NCBI GenBank assembly: GCA_945637645.1 | Contig: CALZDK010000031.1 | Span: 1 to 13,191 of the forward strand | Length of the DNA: 13,191 nucleotides | Direction of reading: 5' to 3' | Source of the DNA: an uncultured Prevotella sp. | Lineage (GTDB): Bacteria > Bacteroidota > Bacteroidia > Bacteroidales > Bacteroidaceae | Shown: piece after piece, positions 1-6,806 of the stretch | How the letters are laid out: each line of letters starts with the position of its first letter | How positions within the stretch are numbered: the first letter of the stretch is position 1 | Notes under the pieces: generated by a model | What the model saw: the letters and a program-made list of their open reading frames with translations, nothing else | Databases searched by the model: none | Told to the model about the DNA's origin: nothing | Made by a program: the position numbers and the translations under genes

Positions 1-9
1 AATTGTTCT

Positions 10-45
10 TTTGAGTGCAAAAATAGAAAAAATATCGTATATTTG
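10..45 (+). promoter_or_regulatory. Candidate promoter of the 75-749 gene
   Basis: TATATTTG at 38-45 matches the Bacteroidetes -7 consensus TAnnTTTG and lies 29 bases before the ATG at 75, giving a short leader. A TTTG at 10-13 could be the upstream element, but the 24-base spacing is longer than the usual 19-21, so only the -7 box is convincing. Confidence 0.45.
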
Positions 46-74
46 CAACATCTAACTGATAAAAATAACTTTTC

Positions 75-749
75 ATGGCGAAAAAATCAAATTGGAACGA
101 CGATTACTGGCTCTACGTCATGCAACTCTACATGTCTAAGCCCACTGGCGTGAAGCCACTTTACTCCAAGGCAGCCGTCGACCTCGGAATGGAGATTCAT
201 GTCCATCCGCGGGAGATAAGGGCAAGGCAGCAGCAGATAGAGGCTATAAGCACTCCGAGGATAGAAAGGATATGGGACGAGTATGCCGACAACCCGAGAA
301 AACTCTCGCGTGCCGTAAGGCTGCTGCGGGGAATGAAGGGCTTTGGCAGTGCCGATGAGTTCTACGAGGGAGTTGAGGTCACAGAGAGTTTCGAGTGCGA
401 CTTCCGTCATATTGGGTCCACAGGTGTCACTCCCGTGGTTCTCATTCTTGTTCTCGACCTCTATTTCCGTCTCACTCCAATCACCATGGTTCCTGAGACT
501 CCTGAGGTGGTGGAGTTGGCAAAACTTGTAAAACTGTCGCCAGCCACCGTTGCCGACCTTCTCCACCTCTTCCGTTGTCAAGACCCGATGTTCTCATCCT
601 CTCTCACCTCAAGTTCCTCACCTCTCGCCCCTAACCTCACACCTCTCATACCAAATATAAAGTCCATTTGGCGTCGGTATGGCAATGGTGACACTGAGGC
701 TCTTGCACAGCTTGCCCGTGAGTTGAAGGAGTATTATTCCTCCCTGTAG
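75..749 (+). CDS. Conserved Bacteroidales protein of unknown function
   Basis: The 224-residue product has no signal peptide and begins MAKKSNWNDDYW. I recognise this as a protein type that recurs in Bacteroidales genomes, but I know no function for it. It looks mostly helical. One hydrophobic stretch at residues 119-131 (TPVVLILVLDLYF) probably belongs to a helix of a soluble protein, since it is short and contains a charge. Two segments resemble each other: residues 61-84 (P-x-I-x-x-IW-x-x-Y, then N, K, L) and 193-217 (P-x-I-x-x-IW-x-x-Y, then N, E, L), suggesting a duplicated helical unit. A Ser/Pro/Leu-rich linker at residues 173-193 joins the second unit to the core. The ATG follows a good -7 box. 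Its last 16 bases overlap the end of the convergent dehydrogenase gene. Coding potential is supported by the context and the recalled family resemblance; function is unknown. Confidence 0.8.
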   Translation: MAKKSNWNDDYWLYVMQLYMSKPTGVKPLYSKAAVDLGMEIHVHPREIRARQQQIEAISTPRIERIWDEYADNPRKLSRAVRLLRGMKGFGSADEFYEGVEVTESFECDFRHIGSTGVTPVVLILVLDLYFRLTPITMVPETPEVVELAKLVKLSPATVADLLHLFRCQDPMFSSSLTSSSSPLAPNLTPLIPNIKSIWRRYGNGDTEALAQLARELKEYYSSL

Positions 750-1492
750 ATCACGCTGCCGTTAGCCTGGTGAGTGGCAAGTATAAGCACTTCGGCTATC
801 TGCACGTGAGCCGGTGCGCAGGCAGCATAGAATGCCGTGTCGGCAATGTCGTCGCCTGTCAGTGGCTTAATGCCGTGATACACTTTCTCTGCGCGCAGGT
901 CGTCGCCGTGGAATCGTGTGTTGCTGAAGTGTGTCTCCACCAGTCCCGGCTTCAGGTTTGTCACTCTCACGGCAGTTTGAGCGAGGTCAATGCGCAGTCC
1001 GTCGGATATTGTCTTCACCGCTGCTTTTGTGGCGCAATAAACGTTTCCGCCCGCGTATGCCGCATCGCCAGCCACAGATCCTATGTTTATCACATGTCCC
1101 ACGTTGCGTTCCACCATTCTTGGCACAATGAGTCTTGTCATCGTCAGCAGGCCCTTGATGTTTGTGTCAATCATAGTCTCCCAGTCGTTCATGTCACCCT
1201 CATATTCAGGTTCCAGACCCAGTGCCAACCCTGCATTGTTTATGAGCACATCGATGTTGCGCCAATCTGTTGGCAATGAGTTTACTGCCTCTTGTGCAGC
1301 CTCTCTGTTGCGCACGTCGAAGTTCAGCGCCAGCACTTTTGCGCCCGTCTGTGTCAGTTCCTCTTCCACGGCCTTCAGTCTCTCGCTGTTTCTTCCTGTA
1401 ATGATGATGTCGTATCCGCCCTGAGCGAATTTTCGGGCGCAAGCCTCGCCTATTCCGCTTGTCGCTCCTGTTACCATTGCTATTCTTTTCAT
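734..1492 (-). CDS. SDR-family NAD(P)-dependent oxidoreductase (YdfG-like)
   Basis: A 252-residue classical short-chain dehydrogenase, the usual length for the family and probably cytoplasmic. The Rossmann nucleotide loop TGATSGIG is at residues 8-15, the NNAG motif at 85-88, and the catalytic tetrad is Asn111, Ser139, Tyr152 and Lys156 (YxxxK as YCATK). Arg34, after beta-2 in TGRNSERL, fits preference for NADPH. Overall it resembles E. coli YdfG (3-hydroxy acid / serine dehydrogenase), so oxidation of small hydroxy acids such as serine or 3-hydroxypropionate is plausible, but substrate cannot be read from sequence. The ATG at 1492 is preceded by a very good Bacteroidetes promoter and a short AT-rich leader. 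It is transcribed alone. Its 3' end overlaps the end of the 75-749 gene by 16 bases on the opposite strand, leaving no space for a separate terminator. Confidence 0.93.
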   Translation of the reverse strand: MKRIAMVTGATSGIGEACARKFAQGGYDIIITGRNSERLKAVEEELTQTGAKVLALNFDVRNREAAQEAVNSLPTDWRNIDVLINNAGLALGLEPEYEGDMNDWETMIDTNIKGLLTMTRLIVPRMVERNVGHVINIGSVAGDAAYAGGNVYCATKAAVKTISDGLRIDLAQTAVRVTNLKPGLVETHFSNTRFHGDDLRAEKVYHGIKPLTGDDIADTAFYAACAPAHVQIAEVLILATHQANGSVIYREE

Positions 1493-1513
1493 ATTTCTTT
1501 TTTAAAATTTGTG

Positions 1514-1544
1514 CAAAGGTAGTGCAAGTTGAGTGAAATACAAA
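1514..1544 (-). promoter_or_regulatory. Promoter of the SDR oxidoreductase gene
   Basis: On the minus strand TTTG (1544-1541) and TACCTTTG (1521-1514) are separated by 19 bases, a full match to the Bacteroidetes TTTG/TAnnTTTG promoter. The -7 box ends 21 bases before the ATG at 1492. This is the cleanest promoter in the window. Confidence 0.75.
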
Positions 1545-1639
1545 ATAAAAGCACTAAAACTTTTTTGCCATGGTGCAAAGTTACACTTTTATTTTGAATA
1601 ATGTACCGTTGCTCGGCGATATTTGGCTAACAGTTTTTG

Positions 1640-1680
1640 CGTGGGCAATCCACGGACAAAATCTGTAGAGCCCTTTTTTT
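1640..1680 (+). terminator. Orphan terminator-like hairpin
   Basis: On the plus strand GGGC (1643-1646) pairs with GCCC (1670-1673), and ACGGA (1652-1656) pairs with TCTGT (1662-1666) around a CAAAA loop, with a short bulge and mismatch between. Seven T residues follow at 1674-1680, as in an intrinsic terminator. The left arm can instead form a perfect 5-bp hairpin CGTGG/CCACG (1640-1644 with 1650-1654). No plus-strand gene lies upstream within this spacer, so what it would terminate is unclear; a small RNA is possible. Confidence 0.4.
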
Positions 1681-1800
1681 ATTATTTCTCGTAATAGATT
1701 TGCCGTGCAAAGTAACGAAAAAAAACTATAATCGAATAAAACAATAGTCCAAAAGAATAGCAAAATTGTACAAAACCGCTTTTTTGATGATTTTTTTGCA

Positions 1801-2718
1801 TCAAGAAAGGTCTTTTTTCATGTTTCGAGGGTGGTGGCGCAGCACTTCCTCGCGTATTTCAGTTTCGTCAAGGTGTGTGTAGATTTCCGTTGTCGAGATA
1901 TTCTCATGACCAAGAAGCGACTGTATCACGCGCAAGTCGGCGCCGCCTTTGAGCAGAGCGGTGGCAAAGGAGTGGCGCAGGGTGTGAGGGCTGATAGTCT
2001 TGGTGATGCCTGCTTCAATGGCTTGCCGCTTTATCATGATGAGAATCATGGTGCGTGTCAGCTGACCTCCACGGCGGTTGAGGAAAACGAAGTCGCGGCT
2101 TCCTGGCTTTATCTTCATAAGGTTGCGGTCGATGAACCAAAGTTGCAACTCTTTTATTGCCTTTTCGGAAATTGGGATGAGACGTTCCTTGGAGCCCTTG
2201 CCCATGACGCGTATGAACTGTTCGTCGAGATAGAGCCCTGAGAGTTTCAGCGACACCAACTCGCTGACACGCAGTCCGCAGGAGAAGAGCACCTCAATGA
2301 TGGCGCGGTTGCGCTGACCTTCCCATTTCGACAGGTCGATGGAGTTCTCGAGCATATCGACTTCCTCGGTTGACAATACTTCGGGCAGGTGTTCGCCCAT
2401 CTGTGGCGACTCGAGCAGCTCGGAGGGATCGTCGATGCGGAAACCGTCGAGTTGGAGGAAACGAAAGAACGACCTCACGCCGCAAAGCACTCTGCACTGC
2501 GACACGGCACCGATGCCGATATCGTGGAGAGAAGCCGCGAAATGCTGAAGGTCGTCGAGTTTCAGTGTGAGAATGTCGAGACCGTTGTCGGCAGAGTAAA
2601 TCAGCAGCTTCTCGATGTCGTTAAGATAGGCATCGATGGTGTTTTGGGAGAAATTTCGTTCCAATTTAAGGAATCTTTTGTATCGTTTTACGATATTTGC
2701 CTCCGTTTTCTTGCTCAT
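1801..2718 (-). CDS. xerD: Site-specific tyrosine recombinase XerD
   Basis: Tyrosine recombinase of 305 residues. With its partner XerC it resolves chromosome dimers at the dif site at cell division. The N-terminal SAM-like core-binding domain covers about residues 8-95 and the catalytic domain about 110-295. All six active-site residues are present: Arg150 (CGLRVSEL), Lys174 (GKGSKER), His245 and Arg248 (HTLRHSFAT), His271 (LLGHENIS) and the nucleophile Tyr280 (YTH). These positions are within two residues of those in E. coli XerD, so this is a housekeeping Xer protein rather than a mobile-element integrase. The start is the ATG at 2718; a TTG further upstream (2748) lies inside the -7 box and cannot be in the transcript. 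The gene is divergent from aroQ, an arrangement I recall from other Bacteroidales. Confidence 0.93.
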   Translation of the reverse strand: MSKKTEANIVKRYKRFLKLERNFSQNTIDAYLNDIEKLLIYSADNGLDILTLKLDDLQHFAASLHDIGIGAVSQCRVLCGVRSFFRFLQLDGFRIDDPSELLESPQMGEHLPEVLSTEEVDMLENSIDLSKWEGQRNRAIIEVLFSCGLRVSELVSLKLSGLYLDEQFIRVMGKGSKERLIPISEKAIKELQLWFIDRNLMKIKPGSRDFVFLNRRGGQLTRTMILIMIKRQAIEAGITKTISPHTLRHSFATALLKGGADLRVIQSLLGHENISTTEIYTHLDETEIREEVLRHHPRNMKKDLS

Positions 2719-2741
2719 TTCTACAGTTTTTTGTAATTTTG
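2711..2741 (+). promoter_or_regulatory. Promoter of aroQ, overlapping the xerD promoter
   Basis: TAATTTTG at 2734-2741 matches TAnnTTTG and sits 30 bases before the aroQ ATG at 2772. A partial upstream element TTG (2711-2713) is 20 bases before it. The box lies only four bases from the opposing xerD -7 box, so the two promoters should compete for polymerase. Confidence 0.55.
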
Positions 2742-2745
2742 CCTG

Positions 2746-2753
2746 CAAATATA
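2746..2753 (-). promoter_or_regulatory. -7 element of the xerD promoter
   Basis: The minus strand reads TATATTTG at 2753-2746, 27 bases before the xerD ATG at 2718. It fixes the xerD start downstream of this box. The upstream element would fall on the aroQ start codon region; no exact TTTG is present there. Confidence 0.6.
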
Positions 2754-2771
2754 TAAAAAAAAACCGATATT

Positions 2772-3194
2772 ATGAAGATTCAGATAATAAATGGTCCAAA
2801 TCTTAACCTCTTGGGCACCCGCGAGCCAGGTATTTACGGCTCAAACACCATGGACTCATACCTTGAGAAGTTGCGCAGCCTCTATCCTGACATTGAGATT
2901 GGCTACTACCAGAGCAACGTTGAGGGTGAGTTGATAAACAAATTGCAGGAGGTAGGTTTCAGTTGCGACGGAATAGTGCTCAACGCCGGTGCCTACACCC
3001 ACACGAGCATTGCCCTGCAGGACTGCATCCGCTCCCTCAAGGCTCCGGTGATAGAGGTTCACATCTCCAATGTCCACAAGCGTGAGGAGTTCCGCCACCA
3101 TTCATACATCTCATGTGCATGTCTCGGTGTCATCTGCGGCTTTGGCATGGATTCATATCGACTTGCAATAGAGGGTTTGAGAGTGAAGAATTAA
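2772..3194 (+). CDS. aroQ: Type II 3-dehydroquinate dehydratase
   Basis: Cytoplasmic enzyme of the shikimate pathway that removes water from 3-dehydroquinate to give 3-dehydroshikimate, feeding aromatic amino acid and folate synthesis. The 140-residue length is typical of the small type II family, which forms dodecamers and is unrelated to the type I AroD. The signature NGPNLNLLGTREPGIYG occupies residues 7-23 and contains the active-site Arg17 and Tyr22. Asn71 (LNAGAYTH), His97 and Asn100 (VHISN) and Arg108 are the other expected active-site or substrate-binding residues. The ATG follows a good -7 box. The O-methyltransferase gene starts 22 bases after the stop, so the two are probably co-transcribed. 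The last codons and the junction are built from a short GAGTGAAGAA repeat. Confidence 0.96.
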   Translation: MKIQIINGPNLNLLGTREPGIYGSNTMDSYLEKLRSLYPDIEIGYYQSNVEGELINKLQEVGFSCDGIVLNAGAYTHTSIALQDCIRSLKAPVIEVHISNVHKREEFRHHSYISCACLGVICGFGMDSYRLAIEGLRVKN

Positions 3195-3232
3195 GAGTGA
3201 AGAATAGACGAAGTCAATGAAGAGTGAAGAAT
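3179..3232 (+). repeat. Short direct repeats at the aroQ / O-methyltransferase junction
   Basis: AGAGTGAAGAAT occurs three times, at 3180-3191, 3194-3205 and 3221-3232. The first copy encodes the aroQ C-terminus, the second is intergenic, and the third encodes residues 2-5 of the methyltransferase. A near-copy, GAGAGTGAAGAA, recurs at 3843-3854 at the methyltransferase 3' end. Confidence 0.75.
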
Positions 3233-3864
3233 TGTTGGAAAAATATGTGCTGGAGCACATTGATGCAGAGGGCGACTATCTCTACAGGCTCTACAGGGCA
3301 ACGAACATAGAGTTGCTGCACGGACGCATGGCAAGCGGACACCTGCAGGGACGACTGCTGAAAATGCTGGTGGAGATGGTGAGACCAAAGAATATCCTGG
3401 AGGTGGGAACCTTTAGTGGATACAGTGCCATCAGCATGGCTGAAGGACTTGAAGAGGGCGCAAAACTCTATACTTTCGAGATAAACGACGAACAGGAAGA
3501 CTTCACAAGACCTTGGATTGAGGGTTCCGATGTCGCCGACAAGATAGAGTTTATCATTGGCGATGCCATAACGGAAGCGCCAAGGCTCGGAGTGACTTTC
3601 GACATGGCTTTCATCGATGGCGACAAACGCACTTACATAGAGACCTACGAGATGGCGCTTGGAGTGATGCGCCCAGGAGGATTCATCATTGCCGACAACA
3701 CCCTGTGGGACGGACATGTGGTTGACCCGGAATACGACCGCGACCAACAAACCATAGGCATCCGACACTTCAACGACTATATTGCCAATGACAATAGGGT
3801 TGAGAAGGTGATACTGCCTGTGCGAGATGGACTGACGATTATGAGAGTGAAGAAAAATATTTAG
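3217..3864 (+). CDS. Class I SAM-dependent O-methyltransferase (O-MT type 3 family)
   Basis: A 215-residue soluble methyltransferase of the catechol/caffeoyl-CoA O-methyltransferase-like family (Methyltransf_3), which transfers methyl from S-adenosylmethionine to a hydroxyl, usually with a divalent metal. SAM motif I is ILEVGTFSGYS at residues 60-70, the acidic residue after beta-2 is Glu88 (YTFEIN), and the metal ligands expected in the family are present: Asp134 (FIDGDK), Asp160 and Asn161 (IIADNTLWDG). No signal peptide. The substrate is not predictable; bacterial members act on catechols or remain uncharacterised. The ATG at 3217 lies just before a copy of a repeat, so the first residues (MKSEEL) come from repeat sequence. 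It follows aroQ by 22 bases and probably shares its promoter. Confidence 0.92.
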   Translation: MKSEELLEKYVLEHIDAEGDYLYRLYRATNIELLHGRMASGHLQGRLLKMLVEMVRPKNILEVGTFSGYSAISMAEGLEEGAKLYTFEINDEQEDFTRPWIEGSDVADKIEFIIGDAITEAPRLGVTFDMAFIDGDKRTYIETYEMALGVMRPGGFIIADNTLWDGHVVDPEYDRDQQTIGIRHFNDYIANDNRVEKVILPVRDGLTIMRVKKNI

Positions 3865-3881
3865 TTGACGAGTTGACAAGT
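3863..3881 (+). repeat. AGTTGAC(G/A) tandem repeat after the O-methyltransferase gene
   Basis: Two and a half copies of an 8-base unit, AGTTGACG (3863-3870), AGTTGACA (3871-3878), AGT, begin within the TAG stop codon. Similar simple repeats at gene ends are, from memory, common in Bacteroides and Prevotella genomes. Confidence 0.6.
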
Positions 3882-3927
3882 GGGAAACTTAAATAATTAA
3901 AAAAATAAAGGCAAGAGTTCCCTTTTT
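3882..3927 (+). terminator. Weak candidate terminator of the aroQ operon
   Basis: GGGAA-A-CTT (3882-3890) can pair with GAGTTCCC (3915-3922) with one bulged A and one wobble pair, followed by five T residues (3923-3927). The AT-rich loop is about 24 bases, so stability is doubtful. It lies between the O-methyltransferase stop and the M16 peptidase start, where a transcript end is expected. I see no clear TAnnTTTG promoter in the remaining 49 bases before the peptidase ATG. Confidence 0.35.
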
Positions 3928-3976
3928 CCGCAACGGCAACGTAATATAAATAGGTATAAACAAAAAAGATAATAAA

Positions 3977-6790
3977 ATGAGATTGAGAAAACTTCTTATT
4001 GTAGTATTGATGGCAGCATCGTCTGTCGTGGCATTCGCCCAGCAGATGCCACCAATACCTGTTGACCCCGACGTGAAAATCGGAAAGTTAGACAATGGCA
4101 TTACCTATTACATCCGCCACAACAACTGGCCGGAGAACAGAGCCGACTTCTATATCGCGCAACGGGTGGGATCTATCCAGGAGGAAGAGGAACAACGCGG
4201 ATTGGCTCACTTCCTCGAACACATGTGCTTCAACGGCACAAAACATTTCCCAGGCAACGGCATAATTCGCTACTGCGAGTCGATAGGCGTGAAATTCGGC
4301 ACAGACCTTAATGCCTACACCAGCATCGACGAGACAGTCTATAACATCAACAATGTGCCTACAAAGACTGCAGGAGCAGTGGACACTTGCTTGATAATTC
4401 TCAGCGACTGGGCTGACGGACTGCTGCTCGACAAGGACGAGATAGACAAAGAACGAGGTGTGATTCACGAGGAGTGGCGCATGCGCAACTCCGCCATTCA
4501 GCGTTTGCTGGAGCGCAACTTGTCGAAAATTTACCCCGACAGCAAATACGGACTCCGCATGCCAATAGGACTGATGAGCGTGATAGACAATTTTGAGCCA
4601 AAGTTCCTGCGCAACTACTACGAGACATGGTACAGACCAGACAACCAGGGCATCATTGTAGTAGGCGATGTTGACGTCAACTACGTGGAAGGAAAGATAA
4701 AAGAATTCTTCGGAGGAATAAAAATGCCCGAAAACCCGAAACCTGTGGTTGCCGAGGCTGTGCCCGACAACAGCGAGCCTATTGTCATCATTGACAAGGA
4801 CAAGGAGCAGAAAACAACCATGCTGACAATGATGTTCAAGCATAATGCAGTGCCAAAAGAGGCAAAGTCAACAATAGACTACCTTATAGGCGAATACATA
4901 AAGAGCACCGCCAACGACATGCTCAACGCACGTCTCGCAGAATATGCACAGAAAGCAGAGAGCCCGTTCGTGGGAGCTCAGGTTAGCGACGGACATTTCC
5001 TCTTCGCCAAGACAAAGGAGGCCTTTGAACTTAGCGCAACACCAAAGGACGGGAAGATAGAGGCCTCGCTCGCCGCGTCATATCGTGAGGCACTGCGTGC
5101 AGCAGAGTTTGGCTTCACCGCCACCGAATATTCGCGTGCCAAGGCAAACACACTCAGCGCACTGGAAAAATCATACAGCAACAAAGACAAACGATACAAC
5201 ACCCAGTTCTGCAGGCAATACCAACAGCACTTCCTCGACAACGAGCCTATTCCATCCATCGACTTCACTTATCAGACCATGAAACAGATGGTGCCGATGA
5301 TACCATTGGAGGCGATAAACGAGGCGATGAAGGCTCTCGTGCCGAAAACTGACTCAAACCTCGTCGTCATCTGCTTCCAAAACGAGAAAGAAGGCAACAC
5401 CTATCCAACAAGGGAGAGCATACTGAAGGCTGTCAACGACGTGCGCAACGAGAAACTGGAACCTTATGTTGACAATGTGAAGAACGAGCCCATAATGAGC
5501 ACTCTGCCCAAGAAAGGTTCGATAAAGAAGGAAACAGAGAACAAAACCCTTGGATACAAGGAACTGACCCTGTCAAACGGCGCACGTGTGATAATAAAGA
5601 AAACCGAGTACAAAAAAGACCAGGTGCTGCTTAAAGGTGAGGCTGTGGGCGGAACATCTACTTATGGCAGCGACGATTTCGCCAACATAAAACTCTTTGA
5701 CGATGTGATAAACTACAGCGGTCTGGGCAACTTCTCAAGCACAGAACTGAGCAAGGCACTGGCAGGAAAAATTGCAAACGCATCGCTCTCTATGGCAAAT
5801 ACACGCACCAACATCAGCGGTTCGTCAACACCTGGCGACATTGAAACAATGTTGCAACTCGTCTATCTCTATTTCACCAACATAAAGAAAGACCAGGAAT
5901 CGTTTGACAACCTGATGAAGCAATGCGAGATAGTGCTGAAAAACAAGGCGATATCTCCTGAATCTGCATTCAACGACTCAGTGAACGTGACCATGAACTG
6001 CCACAATCCACGATTCGCGTCACTTGAGACTGCCGACCTTAAAAACGTCAGCTACGACCGCATACTCGAAATGGCAAAGGCTGCCACCGCCAACGCAGGT
6101 GACTTTACATTCTATATCATTGGCAACTACGACGAAGCCACTATTCGTCCGCTCATTGAGCAATATCTGGCATCGTTGCCGACAAAGAAACAAAAGGCGG
6201 TGACCCGAAACGTTTTCACACAGTTCAAGGGAGTGGCAGTAAACAACTTCAAGCGCAAGATGGAGTCGCCACAGTCCAACTCACTCATCGTATGGAGAAT
6301 GGATAATGTTCCTTACACCTACGAGAACAACGTTAAGACAAGCATGGCGGCACAGGTGCTGAGCATGATATACCTTAAGAAGATCAGAGAAGAGGCAAGT
6401 GCAGCATACAGCTGCGGCGCAAGTCCTACATTCTACCGAAACGACTTCGGCACCTATGCGTTGATAAGTGCCTACTGCCCAATGAAACCGGAAAAGGCAG
6501 ACGAGGCTCTTGGTATAATACATGATGAGATAAAGAATCTTGCAAAGACCTGCGATGCCGACCTGTTGGCAAAGGTGAAGGAATATATGCTCAAGAACCT
6601 TGACGACATGGCAAAGACCAACAACTATTGGTTAAACATCATCTACGGCAACGAGGCCTACAAGGTGGATTTCCATACCGATGCCAAAGCCATTATAGAG
6701 GCACAGACACCAGAAACGGTTTCTGCCTTCGTGGCTGAACTGCTGAAGCAGGGCAACATGGCGGAGATTGTTATGTTGCCACAGGAATAA
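3977..6790 (+). CDS. Secreted M16 family zinc metallopeptidase (insulinase/PqqL-like)
   Basis: A 937-residue two-module M16 peptidase, the length usual for the long Bacteroidetes members. A Sec signal peptide (MRLRKLL, hydrophobic core, cleavage probably after AFA at about residue 21) sends it to the periplasm. The first module carries the inverted zinc motif HFLEH (His78, Glu81 as base, His82), and Glu159 (KERGV) is the third ligand at the canonical distance. The second module, from about residue 525, lacks HxxEH, as expected for the inactive partner half of the clamshell, but retains the substrate-binding Arg804/Tyr811 pair (REEASAAY). Likely role: degrading peptides that fit inside the chamber. 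The ATG at 3977 is the only start giving a full signal peptide. Three glycosyltransferase genes follow, the first after 16 bases, so they may share its transcript. Confidence 0.94.
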   Translation: MRLRKLLIVVLMAASSVVAFAQQMPPIPVDPDVKIGKLDNGITYYIRHNNWPENRADFYIAQRVGSIQEEEEQRGLAHFLEHMCFNGTKHFPGNGIIRYCESIGVKFGTDLNAYTSIDETVYNINNVPTKTAGAVDTCLIILSDWADGLLLDKDEIDKERGVIHEEWRMRNSAIQRLLERNLSKIYPDSKYGLRMPIGLMSVIDNFEPKFLRNYYETWYRPDNQGIIVVGDVDVNYVEGKIKEFFGGIKMPENPKPVVAEAVPDNSEPIVIIDKDKEQKTTMLTMMFKHNAVPKEAKSTIDYLIGEYIKSTANDMLNARLAEYAQKAESPFVGAQVSDGHFLFAKTKEAFELSATPKDGKIEASLAASYREALRAAEFGFTATEYSRAKANTLSALEKSYSNKDKRYNTQFCRQYQQHFLDNEPIPSIDFTYQTMKQMVPMIPLEAINEAMKALVPKTDSNLVVICFQNEKEGNTYPTRESILKAVNDVRNEKLEPYVDNVKNEPIMSTLPKKGSIKKETENKTLGYKELTLSNGARVIIKKTEYKKDQVLLKGEAVGGTSTYGSDDFANIKLFDDVINYSGLGNFSSTELSKALAGKIANASLSMANTRTNISGSSTPGDIETMLQLVYLYFTNIKKDQESFDNLMKQCEIVLKNKAISPESAFNDSVNVTMNCHNPRFASLETADLKNVSYDRILEMAKAATANAGDFTFYIIGNYDEATIRPLIEQYLASLPTKKQKAVTRNVFTQFKGVAVNNFKRKMESPQSNSLIVWRMDNVPYTYENNVKTSMAAQVLSMIYLKKIREEASAAYSCGASPTFYRNDFGTYALISAYCPMKPEKADEALGIIHDEIKNLAKTCDADLLAKVKEYMLKNLDDMAKTNNYWLNIIYGNEAYKVDFHTDAKAIIEAQTPETVSAFVAELLKQGNMAEIVMLPQE

Positions 6791-6806
6791 GAAAAAACAA
6801 ACAGAC

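Larger units (their letters stand above)
1493..1800. other. Gene-free spacer between the SDR gene and xerD
   Basis: These 308 bases hold the SDR promoter (1514-1544), a second minus-strand -7-like box TAACTTTG (1583-1576) without a recognisable upstream TTTG, and an island richer in GC at about 1602-1673 that ends in a plus-strand hairpin followed by T7. I see no convincing protein gene. No strong terminator directly follows the xerD stop on the minus strand; only a weak CAAAA/TTTTG hairpin lies about 20 bases beyond it. Confidence 0.6.

Noticed and set aside
1557..1576. Five-residue ORF (MAKKF) just after the second minus-strand -7-like box
   Set aside because: Too short to judge, in A/T-rich DNA, and the box lacks an upstream element.
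1801..2718. Mobile-element integrase
   Set aside because: Length, active-site spacing and context next to aroQ fit the housekeeping XerD; there is no att site, tRNA or cargo gene nearby.
2719..2748. TTG start extending XerD by 10 residues
   Set aside because: The TTG is inside the xerD -7 box, so it would not be transcribed; the ATG at 2718 gives active-site numbering matching known XerD.
3214..3879. 221-codon minus-strand frame opposite the O-methyltransferase
   Set aside because: It mirrors a gene with all methyltransferase motifs and has no family resemblance of its own.
4088..4843. 251-codon minus-strand frame opposite the M16 peptidase
   Set aside because: The plus strand has the catalytic HxxEH in this stretch; the antisense frame shows only His/Val/Cys-rich translation typical of shadow frames.
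6712..6726. Palindrome CAGAAACGGTTTCTG in the M16 gene
   Set aside because: It is a 6-bp stem wholly within well-conserved coding sequence and is likely chance.
6768..6806. TTG start extending the GT32 protein by 13 residues
   Set aside because: It overlaps the M16 gene, and the family's conserved sequence begins at MIPKRIHYCW from the ATG at 6807.
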